A stretch of DNA of 12,059 nucleotides from Gammaproteobacteria bacterium (GTDB lineage Bacteria; Pseudomonadota; Gammaproteobacteria; Pseudomonadales; Azotimanducaceae). The notes beneath the pieces are model-generated. The model had not been told where the DNA came from, ran no database searches, and worked only from the letters and a program-made list of their open reading frames with translations. Below, piece after piece: positions 1-5,829 of this stretch (its first letter is position 1; each line of letters starts with the position of its first letter). The stretch is from contig DMUF01000035.1 in the NCBI GenBank assembly GCA_003476445.1, positions 1 to 12,059 of the forward strand. The letters are read 5' to 3'. The translations under genes and the position numbers were made by a program.

Positions 1-1463
1 GCCATGTGGTCCGCGTTGAACGTGCACCAGCCGAGCGCAAGTTCTGACAGATCACCCGTGCCCACCAGCAGCCCGCCAATCTGGTTCGCATGGTTAAAGA
101 GCAGTTGGGTGCGCTCCCGCGCCTGCGCGTTCTCGAACACGATGTCGTTGCGCGTGGTGTGGCCGAGATCGGCAAGATGCTGAGTGACTGCGGCGTGGAT
201 CGGTATTTCCTTGAGCGTCACGCCCACCGCCCGGCACAGCGCCCGAGCGCTTTCCAACGTGCGCTCCGAGGTACCGGGACCGGGCAGCGTGAGCGGGCTC
301 AGGTCGGACAAAGGGCGACCGAGTTTCGTGAGCGCATCGAGACAAACGAGAAAGGCGAGCGTGCTGTCGAGTCCGCCGGACAGCCCGATCACCAGCCGGG
401 CGCTGCCCGCAGACAGCACGCGCCGGGCGAGGCCCGTGGACTGGATCGCGAGTATTTCCGCCGCGCGAGCTTCGAACTCGCCTTCATCACCGGGCACGAA
501 CGGGTGCGCGTCAACGCCACGCCGCAGGCTGTCGATGGTCGCAGGCCGCGGCGCACATTCAACAAGCGGGAGCGAAGCGCCGCGCGGCACCGCAGCAAAC
601 GTGGTGTTGCGCAGCCGGTCGTGCCGTAGCCGCTCGATGTCGAACTCCAGCAGGAGGGAGGTACCGGAAAATTCAAAACGGTTCGATTCGCCGAGGAGCT
701 GGCCGTTCTCTGCCGCGAGCAGATGCCCGCCAAACACCACGTCCTTGGTCGACTCCAGCGGACCGCTACCGGCGTAAAGGTAGCCGCACAGCCCGCGCGC
801 GCTGGTCATGCGCACCAGATCGCGCCGATAGTCCGCCTTTGCAACCAGCTCATTGCTCGCCGACGGATTCAGAATCAGGTCGGCGCCGGCCAGACAAAGC
901 GGAATTCCCGGTGGCTCCGGTGCCCACAGATCCTCACAGAGTTCGATCCCAAACCGCGTATGACCGATGCTGAAGAGCTGGGCCGCGGACACGCGAAAAG
1001 AACCCAGAACCGGATCGGCGACCGTTTCATCAACCCCAGCACCGCTCGCGAACCAGCGCCGTTCGTAGAACTCATCGTGGTTGGGCAGATGCGTCTTCGG
1101 CACAACGCCGCACACTCGGCCCCCCGCCAGCACGACCGCGGCGTTCAGCATGCGCCCATCGCGCGTCTGCCAGGGGAAGCCGACGATCAGCGTGACCGAT
1201 CGGTCCGCAGTTGCCTGAGCGAGACGCACCAGCGCCCGCCTGGCCGCCTGATGCAGTCCCGCTGAGAAAAACAGGTCCTCGCAGCTGTAGCCGGTCAGTG
1301 CGAGTTCCGGGAACAGCACAAGGCTCGCGCCGCGGGCGGCGAGGTCGTCCGCCAGAGCCAGAATCTGCTCGGCGTTCGCCGCCGGGTCGGCAAGCGCAAG
1401 CGCCGGCGCAGCCGCGGCCACGCGAATGAACCCGAGTTCACAGAAATCGATTGCGGCATCCAT
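1..1463 (-). CDS. nadE: Glutamine-dependent NAD+ synthetase, 3' end missing (partial)
   Basis: Catalyses the last step of NAD+ synthesis in the cytoplasm: amidation of deamido-NAD+ using ATP and glutamine. The frame is open from the ATG at 1463 to the left edge (487 codons), so about a quarter of a protein of some 650-680 residues is missing. The N-terminal nitrilase-type glutaminase domain carries the expected triad: Glu53 (FPELALTGYSCEDL), Lys123 (VVPKTHLPN) and Cys176 (ELCEDLW). The synthetase domain follows, with the ATP-binding SGGLDS loop at 362-367 and the motifs LPGPGTSERT, ENAQARERTQ and GTGDLSELALGW. This start fits the usual N-terminus (FIRVAAA..., with the catalytic Glu near residue 53). 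There is no Shine-Dalgarno, and a TAGAAT -10-like box sits 6 nt upstream, so the mRNA may be leaderless. The gene is divergent from the acyl-CoA dehydrogenase pair. The two-domain layout separates it from the short ammonia-dependent NadE. Confidence 0.95.
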   Translation of the reverse strand, partial: MDAAIDFCELGFIRVAAAAPALALADPAANAEQILALADDLAARGASLVLFPELALTGYSCEDLFFSAGLHQAARRALVRLAQATADRSVTLIVGFPWQTRDGRMLNAAVVLAGGRVCGVVPKTHLPNHDEFYERRWFASGAGVDETVADPVLGSFRVSAAQLFSIGHTRFGIELCEDLWAPEPPGIPLCLAGADLILNPSASNELVAKADYRRDLVRMTSARGLCGYLYAGSGPLESTKDVVFGGHLLAAENGQLLGESNRFEFSGTSLLLEFDIERLRHDRLRNTTFAAVPRGASLPLVECAPRPATIDSLRRGVDAHPFVPGDEGEFEARAAEILAIQSTGLARRVLSAGSARLVIGLSGGLDSTLAFLVCLDALTKLGRPLSDLSPLTLPGPGTSERTLESARALCRAVGVTLKEIPIHAAVTQHLADLGHTTRNDIVFENAQARERTQLLFNHANQIGGLLVGTGDLSELALGWCTFNADHM

Positions 1464-1475
1464 GGCCGGATTCTA
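1464..1475 (-). promoter_or_regulatory. Possible nadE -10 element giving a leaderless transcript
   Basis: On the minus strand TAGAAT (1475 to 1470) matches the sigma70 -10 consensus TATAAT at 5 of 6 positions. It ends 6 nt before the nadE ATG, so transcription would start at or next to the A of the start codon. No Shine-Dalgarno precedes the ATG, which agrees with a leaderless message. I see no convincing -35 box at 16-18 nt, so this is tentative. Confidence 0.3.
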
Positions 1476-1531
1476 CCCGCGTTGCTGGTGCGGCGGTCTC
1501 GCGTTTTCCCGCCAAAGCCGCGAGAATCCGG
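1466..1531. repeat. Nested inverted repeats in the nadE / acyl-CoA dehydrogenase divergent gap
   Basis: CCGGATTCT (1466-1474) is the exact reverse complement of AGAATCCGG (1523-1531). Inside it, TCTCGCG (1497-1503) is the exact reverse complement of CGCGAGA (1519-1525), and its right arm shares three bases with the outer repeat. The left outer arm overlaps the nadE -10 candidate. This could be an operator looping across the divergent promoters or an RNA structure; it may also be chance in GC-rich DNA. Confidence 0.4.
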
Positions 1532-1577
1532 TGCACAACTATTTTTTAACCATGAACCTGGCTTGAGAGGGGCACGC

Positions 1578-2693
1578 ATGAATTTCGAATTCTCTGAAGA
1601 TCAGAACCTGCTGCGGGAGCAGGCACGTGGATTCCTCGCGGACAACTGCCCGACGACGGTGGTGCGCAAGGTGCTGAACGCCGAGACCGGTCACGATGCC
1701 GATCTCTGGCGCAAAGTGGTGGACATGGGCTGGACCGCGACGGCGATTCCAGAGGAATTCGGCGGGCTGGGGCTCGGTTACCTGGAGCTCTGCGTCATCG
1801 CCGAGGAACTCGGACGCGCGGTCGCACCGATTCCCTTCTCCTCTTCGGTGTACCTTGCGACAGAGGCTCTCTTGCTCGCAGGCTCCCAGGCACAGAAAGA
1901 AAAGTGGTTGCCGAAACTCGCCGCCGGCGAGGTGATCGGCACGTTTGCCATGGCCGAGGGCGCGGGACGCACCACGGCAAAATCCATCAAGACCCGGGTT
2001 TCCGGTGGTCGCATCACCGGCACCAAGGTGCCGGTGCCGGATGCTGCCGTCGCGGGAATCGCGGTCGTGCTCGCCGGCCATAACGGCGGCGACGGCGGCA
2101 CGCTCTGCCTGGTCGAGCTCGGTCAAGGGACGTCGGTCACCCCGGTTCGAACGGTCGATCCCAGCCGCGGTCACGCTGAGCTGCGCCTCGACGGCGCAGC
2201 CTGCGAGATCCTCGGTCGCGAGGGCGAAGGCTTCACGCTCACGCAAACGATCCTCGATCGCGCCGCGGTGCTGTTTGCCTGGGAACAGGTCGGGGGCAGC
2301 GAAGCCGCGCTCGAGCAGGCGCGCGCCTACGCGCTCGGCCGTTATGCGTTCGGTCGCCCGATCGCTTCTTACCAGGCGATCAAGCACAAGCTCGCCAACA
2401 TGTACGTCAAGAACACACTGGCCCGCTCGAACTGCTACTACGGCGCCTGGGCGCTGAACGCCAACGCACCGGAACTCCGCGTTGCCGCGGCCACCGCGCG
2501 GGTCTCCGCCACACAGGCGTATTACTTCGCCTCGAAAGAAAACATCCAGACCCACGGCGGCATGGGCTACACGTGGGAATTCGACTGCCAGTTCTATTAT
2601 CGCCGCGCCAAGCTACTGTCCGTTGCCATTGGCAGCGAGGCGCTGTGGCAAGACCGGCTTATCACCGCCATCGAACAAAACACCGCCGCCTGA
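1578..2693 (+). CDS. Acyl-CoA dehydrogenase, small subunit of a heteromeric pair (371 aa)
   Basis: Acyl-CoA dehydrogenase fold, FAD-linked, cytoplasmic, acting in beta-oxidation. The helical N-domain (1-115) is followed by the beta-domain with a degraded FAMAEGAG (123-130, normally FALTEP). The C-domain is well conserved: RYAFGRPIASYQAIKHKLA (255-273) and the FAD contact QTHGGMGYTWE (324-334). Neither usual catalytic Glu is seen: the C-terminal EGT site reads IGS (351-353), and the alternative LxERA site reads LDRA, with Asp228. This resembles the small, FAD-holding subunits of alpha2beta2 enzymes such as mycobacterial FadE27 (372 aa) rather than a self-sufficient enzyme. The ATG at 1578 is chosen because GAGAGGGG (1565-1572) precedes it by 5 nt and MNFEFSEDQ is a normal family N-terminus; an in-frame ATG at 1482 adds 32 non-family residues. 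The partner starts 24 nt downstream. Substrate unknown; steroid side chains or branched acyl-CoAs are plausible. Confidence 0.9.
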   Translation: MNFEFSEDQNLLREQARGFLADNCPTTVVRKVLNAETGHDADLWRKVVDMGWTATAIPEEFGGLGLGYLELCVIAEELGRAVAPIPFSSSVYLATEALLLAGSQAQKEKWLPKLAAGEVIGTFAMAEGAGRTTAKSIKTRVSGGRITGTKVPVPDAAVAGIAVVLAGHNGGDGGTLCLVELGQGTSVTPVRTVDPSRGHAELRLDGAACEILGREGEGFTLTQTILDRAAVLFAWEQVGGSEAALEQARAYALGRYAFGRPIASYQAIKHKLANMYVKNTLARSNCYYGAWALNANAPELRVAAATARVSATQAYYFASKENIQTHGGMGYTWEFDCQFYYRRAKLLSVAIGSEALWQDRLITAIEQNTAA

Positions 2694-2717
2694 AGCGCGA
2701 ACAACGAGGAGTACAGC

Positions 2718-3935
2718 ATGGATTTCAGTGATTCCCCGAAAGAAGCAGCATTCCGCGCCGAAGCCAAGGCCTGGCTCGCAAGCAACGTTCCGAGCGCCGC
2801 GGAGCTCGACGGGCTCGACCCCCTTACTGCCGCCAAGCTGTGGCAGAAGCGCAAGTACGACGCGGGCTGGGCCTGTATCACCTGGCCGAAGGAGTTCGGC
2901 GGTCGCGGCGCTTCTGCCATCGAACAGGTGATATGGAACCAGGAAGAGTCGAAGTTTCAGGGTCTTCCCGGCGGCGTCTTCAGCATCGGCCAGGGCATGG
3001 CAGCGCCGACGCTCATGACCTGGGCCAACGACGAAGCCAAAGCCCGCTTCATTCCCAAACTCGCCAGCGGTGAGGAGATCTGGTGTCAGCTCTTCTCCGA
3101 ACCCGCGGGCGGTTCCGACCTGGCCGCCCTGCGCACGCGCGCGGTCAAGGACGGCGACGAGTGGGTGATCAACGGCCAGAAAATCTGGACCTCCGGCGCC
3201 CACTACTCCGACTGGGCGATTCTGGTCGTTCGCACCGATCCTTCCGTGCCGAAGCACAAGGGCCTGACCTACTTCTACATCAACATGAAGTCGCCCGGCG
3301 TCGAAGTGAAGCCGATCAAGCAGATCTCCGGCGAAGCGCACTTCAACGAGGTGTACTTCACGGACGTGCGCGTGCCGGACAGCCAGCGCCTCGGCGCGGT
3401 CGGTCAGGGCTGGCAGGTGTCGCTGACCACGCTCATGAACGAGCGCGCGTCGATCGGCGCCGGCGGCTCGGCAGTCGGCTTTGATTCCGTCTTCAAGCTG
3501 GCGCAAAAGGTTGAAATCGACGACCGTCCGGCTATCGAGAACGCCTCGGTGCGCGCGAAGCTGGCTGACTGGTACTGCCAGGAGTCCGGTCTGCGCTACA
3601 CCGCGTACCGCACGCTGACGGCGCTGTCGCGCGGTGCCATTCCCGGCCCGGAAAATTCAATCGGCAAACTGGTGGGCGCGCCCAAGACCCAGGACATGGC
3701 GTCCTTCGCCATGGACCTCCTGGAGCAGGCCGGCGCCATCCGGGATGAATCGCTCTCGGAGGAGATGGCCCTGTACCAGAACACCTACCTGAGCATTCCC
3801 GGTCTGCGTATTGCCGGGGGCACCGACGAGATCATGGCCAACATCATCGCGGAACGGGTGCTCGGGCTGCCGCAGGATGTGCGCGTCGACAAGGGTATCC
3901 CCTTCAGCGAAGTACCGACCGGCGGCGCCAAGTAG
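2718..3935 (+). CDS. Acyl-CoA dehydrogenase, large catalytic subunit of a heteromeric pair (405 aa)
   Basis: FAD-dependent alpha,beta-dehydrogenation of acyl-CoA, probably together with the 371-aa protein encoded just upstream. All three domains are present. QLFSEPAGGSDLA (124-136) and KIWTSGAHYSDWAIL (155-169) are the substrate/FAD beta-domain motifs. The C-terminal site that is EGT in many family members reads GGT (IAGGTDEI, 365-372). The likely catalytic base is instead Glu242 in LMNERAS, the position used by isovaleryl-CoA dehydrogenase-like and steroid-type enzymes. Length and motif pattern resemble mycobacterial FadE26 (400 aa), the partner of FadE27; that assignment is inference. GAGGAG (2706-2711) lies 6 nt before the ATG. 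The 24-nt gap after the first gene implies one transcript. No other fatty-acid genes are in view to fix the substrate. Confidence 0.93.
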   Translation: MDFSDSPKEAAFRAEAKAWLASNVPSAAELDGLDPLTAAKLWQKRKYDAGWACITWPKEFGGRGASAIEQVIWNQEESKFQGLPGGVFSIGQGMAAPTLMTWANDEAKARFIPKLASGEEIWCQLFSEPAGGSDLAALRTRAVKDGDEWVINGQKIWTSGAHYSDWAILVVRTDPSVPKHKGLTYFYINMKSPGVEVKPIKQISGEAHFNEVYFTDVRVPDSQRLGAVGQGWQVSLTTLMNERASIGAGGSAVGFDSVFKLAQKVEIDDRPAIENASVRAKLADWYCQESGLRYTAYRTLTALSRGAIPGPENSIGKLVGAPKTQDMASFAMDLLEQAGAIRDESLSEEMALYQNTYLSIPGLRIAGGTDEIMANIIAERVLGLPQDVRVDKGIPFSEVPTGGAK

Positions 3936-3961
3936 GCCGCCACGGGTTTTGCGACCCTGCT

Positions 3962-3989
3962 CCGCGCCTGGGCTCTGCCCCGGGCGCGG
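3962..3989 (+). terminator. GC-rich hairpin after the acyl-CoA dehydrogenase operon
   Basis: CCGCGCCTGGGC (3962-3973) pairs with GCCCCGGGCGCGG (3977-3989) around a TCT loop: about 12 pairs with one T-G wobble and one bulged base. It begins 26 nt after the stop codon. No T-run follows, so it is not a classical intrinsic terminator; it could stabilise the 3' end or act together with Rho. Confidence 0.4.
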
Positions 3990-4114
3990 GGCGTTGACTT
4001 CCTTGATCGGCCCTGGCGCCGACTCCAATGCTGGCTTCACCATCGCGCAAAAAAATCACTTTCCCGCCTGAATGTCGCCTTTCGGGAGACTTTTCAGCTT
4101 CGAAATAAACCCTG

Positions 4115-4123
4115 TGCTATCGT
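4115..4123 (+). promoter_or_regulatory. Possible extended -10 promoter for the abiEi gene
   Basis: TGCTATCGT (4115-4123) fits an extended -10 (TGn plus a -10 hexamer matching at 4 of 6). It would start transcription near 4130, about 40 nt before the ATG chosen at 4171. No clear -35 is seen. A short inverted repeat, CGAAC (4135-4139) / GTTCG (4148-4152), lies in the predicted leader and could be an autoregulation site, since AbiEi proteins repress their own promoters by binding inverted repeats. The rest of the 235-nt gap (3936-4170) holds only the GC-rich hairpin. Confidence 0.35.
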
Positions 4124-4170
4124 CATCCCCACCTCGAACAAGGGCTCGTTCGTCGCTGGTAGCTTTGCAC

Positions 4171-4926
4171 ATGGGTTCGAAGATCAAACAGCTGATGCAG
4201 CAGTGGCCGACCGGCCAAGTGGCGACAACCCGTTGGCTCAGCAGCCTCGGGGTGGATCGCAGGCTTGCAGACAAGTATGTCCAGTCAGGATGGCTAGAGC
4301 GAATAGGGCATGGCGCTTACCGACGTGCAGGGACGCACATCAATTGGATCGGAGCGGTCCAGACGCTGCAGAAGCAGCTTTCCCTCACGGTACATCCTGG
4401 TGGCATCACCGCGTTGGAACTTCACGGCTACTCGCACTATGTCGCCTTCGGTCCACGTGAGGTTCTCCTGTTCGGTAACCCCGGCACGAAACTGCCCGCC
4501 TGGTTTGAAGCCTATCCTTGGTCGCGACCCGTGAGGCTCGTTACCAGTCGATTGTTTGCAAGCAACGAATTCAGTGGATCCAGACTCTCGATTGACCTGG
4601 TAGAGCTTGATGTTGCGACACCTGAGCGCGCTGCTCTGGAGATGATGTACCTCGTGCCAAAGAGGCAATCCTTCGAGGAGGCTTGCCAGGTCGTTGAGGC
4701 GCTGACCACGTTGCGACCCTTGTTTTTACAGTCGCTGCTCGAGTCCTGTACTTCGGTCAAGACGAAACGGCTGTTCATGCATGCCGCGGAGCGAGCGAAT
4801 CACGCATGGTTGAAACACCTTGATCTCTCGGGCGTCGATTTCGGATCCGGGCGCCGTACCATCCATGCGGGGGGACGCTTGGACAGAAAATATGATCTGA
4901 TCGTCGCCGACCACACGCTGGGATAG
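4171..4926 (+). CDS. AbiEi-family antitoxin/transcriptional regulator without its toxin
   Basis: 251 residues, the usual size for this family. The N-terminal winged-helix part includes GQVATTRWLSSLGV and SGWLERIGHGAYRR (39-52). It is followed by family blocks VHPGGITALELHGYSHY (74-90), TPERAALE (150-157), SCTSVKTKRLF (192-202) and GGRLDRKY (234-241). AbiEi is the antitoxin of type IV toxin-antitoxin/abortive-infection systems; it represses its operon and counters AbiEii, a nucleotidyltransferase toxin. AbiEii is normally encoded immediately downstream, but only 214 nt without such a gene separate this stop from brnT, so this copy is an orphan. The ATG at 4171 is chosen over an in-frame ATG at 4072 because the domain starts there and the promoter candidate lies between the two. 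No clear Shine-Dalgarno is present. GC is lower than in neighbouring genes, suggesting acquisition. Family assignment is firm; present function is not. Confidence 0.85.
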   Translation: MGSKIKQLMQQWPTGQVATTRWLSSLGVDRRLADKYVQSGWLERIGHGAYRRAGTHINWIGAVQTLQKQLSLTVHPGGITALELHGYSHYVAFGPREVLLFGNPGTKLPAWFEAYPWSRPVRLVTSRLFASNEFSGSRLSIDLVELDVATPERAALEMMYLVPKRQSFEEACQVVEALTTLRPLFLQSLLESCTSVKTKRLFMHAAERANHAWLKHLDLSGVDFGSGRRTIHAGGRLDRKYDLIVADHTLG

Positions 4927-5037
4927 CGCAATCCATGGCGGAGTCGGACAGGTACAGGCGTTGAATCGTGAGCGATTCTGCAAGGTCATGATCTGCATGT
5001 TTTTTCGAACCTTAAAAAATCGTGCCCGCTGCCTGTA

Positions 5038-5053
5038 CCCGATGAACATCGGG
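5038..5053. repeat. Perfect 7-bp inverted repeat between abiEi and brnT
   Basis: CCCGATG (5038-5044) and CATCGGG (5047-5053) are exact reverse complements separated by AA. The two-base spacer is too short for a good RNA hairpin unless the innermost pairs open, so a protein-binding site is as likely. It is the main structured element in the 214-nt gap 4927-5140, which otherwise shows no recognisable gene or toxin remnant. Confidence 0.4.
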
Positions 5054-5102
5054 CTGCGTGTGATGGACTTCCCGCAACGCAGGCGGCTCATCGCCTGAGC
5101 GT

Positions 5103-5126
5103 GGTTCGCGAACCCGCATATATGAT
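5103..5126 (+). promoter_or_regulatory. Probable brnTA promoter/operator: 12-bp palindrome and -10 box
   Basis: GGTTCGCGAACC (5103-5114) is a perfect palindrome ending 26 nt before the brnT ATG. An AT-rich stretch follows, with TATGAT (5121-5126) matching the -10 consensus at 5 of 6 positions. Transcription would start near 5133, so the brnT leader would be under ten bases, in agreement with the lack of a Shine-Dalgarno. The palindrome lies in the promoter spacer, a suitable place for the ribbon-helix-helix antitoxin to repress its own operon, as known for BrnA. No good -35 is seen. Confidence 0.5.
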
Positions 5127-5140
5127 AGTAATATACACCG

Positions 5141-5440
5141 ATGATCGATCTCGAGCGGATCACAGGCTTCGACTGGGACGATGGCAACGCCCGCAAGAAC
5201 GAGAAGCACGGCGTGGCGCAGGCTGAGGCTGAAGAGGTCTTCTTCAACCAGCCGCTGCTGATGCTGGAAGACCTGCGGCACCGCGCTCACGAAGCCCGCT
5301 TCCACGCCCTCGGCAAGACGCTCGACGGTCGGTTGTTGCACGTTACCTTCACGTTGCGCGGTGAGGACACCCTGATTCGGGTGATCTCGGCGCGAGACAT
5401 GCATCGCAAGGAGAAGAGCGTCTATGAGCAAACCCGCTAA
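5141..5440 (+). CDS. brnT: BrnT-family ribonuclease toxin of a type II toxin-antitoxin pair
   Basis: 99 residues with the BrnT layout: FDWDDGNARKNEKHG (10-24), the acidic helix AEAEEVFFN (28-36), a central ALGKT (56-60), the strand VTFTLRGEDTLIRVISAR (68-85) and a basic tail RKEKSVYE (89-96). BrnT proteins have a RelE-like fold and, when unopposed, cut mRNA and stop translation; the cognate antitoxin binds the toxin and represses the operon. The gene precedes its antitoxin, the typical brnTA order, and overlaps it by 17 nt. The ATG at 5141 has no Shine-Dalgarno, and a -10-like box lies 14 nt upstream, suggesting a nearly leaderless message. The gene is complete, with no frameshift. Catalytic activity is not established from sequence alone. 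Confidence 0.85.
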   Translation: MIDLERITGFDWDDGNARKNEKHGVAQAEAEEVFFNQPLLMLEDLRHRAHEARFHALGKTLDGRLLHVTFTLRGEDTLIRVISARDMHRKEKSVYEQTR

Positions 5441-5693
5441 GCCGCTGCCCAGGTTCAGGACCGAGGCGCAGGAGCGTGCGTACTGGGAAGCCGAAGGGCG
5501 CGACTCCACCCAGCATCTCGACTGGGCGAAGGCGCAGCGCGTGGTGCTGCCCAACCTGAAGCCCTCGACCAGGACCATCTCGCTGCGCCTGCCGCAACAC
5601 CTGCTCGATTCCATCAAGGCCGCGGCCAACGCGCGCGATGTGCCCTACCAATCCCTGATCAAGGTGTGGTTGCAGGAAAAGGTCGAAGGTTGA
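5424..5693 (+). CDS. brnA: BrnA/CopG-type ribbon-helix-helix antitoxin
   Basis: 89 residues. The N-terminal half, RFRTEAQERAYWEAEGRDST (10-29) and HLDWAKAQRVVLPNLKPST (31-49), is the toxin-binding segment of this antitoxin family. The C-terminal half is a ribbon-helix-helix DNA-binding fold: strand TISLRLP (51-57), then two helices ending PYQSLIKVWLQEK (74-86). It should neutralise BrnT and, as a dimer, repress the shared promoter; the 12-bp palindrome upstream of brnT is the obvious candidate site. AAGGAG (5408-5413), inside the brnT coding region, lies 10 nt before the ATG. The 17-nt overlap implies co-translation. The same sequence class is often annotated simply as CopG-family antitoxin, so the brnA symbol rests partly on the partner gene. 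Confidence 0.85.
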   Translation: MSKPAKPLPRFRTEAQERAYWEAEGRDSTQHLDWAKAQRVVLPNLKPSTRTISLRLPQHLLDSIKAAANARDVPYQSLIKVWLQEKVEG

Positions 5694-5695
5694 GA

Positions 5696-5714
5696 GCGGC
5701 GGGGGACCTGCCGC
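5696..5714 (+). terminator. Hairpin directly after brnA
   Basis: GCGGCGGG (5696-5703) pairs with CCTGCCGC (5707-5714) around a GGA loop: 8 pairs, one of them G-U. It starts 3 nt after the brnA stop codon. No T-run follows, so it may be a Rho-assisted or 3'-protecting structure instead of an intrinsic terminator. The remaining bases up to the ppx stop (5715-5829) show no gene or other clear signal. Confidence 0.4.
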
Positions 5715-5829
5715 CCTCACGGCTAAAGCCCGCGATCCAATGGAAAGTCCAAAACGTCCGACAAATGGGCGCCCGCAAACATAGGGCCGCGCTGACCCAT
5801 CTACAGAGGCTTATCGGTGACTGATGGCG

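Noticed and set aside
1539..2555. Long open frame (338 codons) on the minus strand opposite the first acyl-CoA dehydrogenase
   Set aside because: The plus strand encodes a clear acyl-CoA dehydrogenase; the antisense frame shows no family motif and is a by-product of GC-rich codon use.
2613..3506. Long open frame (297 codons) on the minus strand opposite the second acyl-CoA dehydrogenase
   Set aside because: Rich in Arg, Ala, Gly and Val with no recognisable domain, and lying over a gene with full family motifs.
4072..4170. N-terminal extension of abiEi from an in-frame ATG at 4072
   Set aside because: The added 33 residues do not belong to the family, and the likely -10 box lies inside this stretch.
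4999..5019. T-run and A-run (TTTTTT ... AAAAAA) after abiEi, considered as an intrinsic terminator
   Set aside because: The runs could pair with each other, but no GC-rich stem precedes the T-run; only a 4-bp CATG pairing is possible.
4997..5098. 33-codon frame between abiEi and brnT
   Set aside because: AAGG is 11 nt from the ATG, no family is recognised, and its length is expected by chance.
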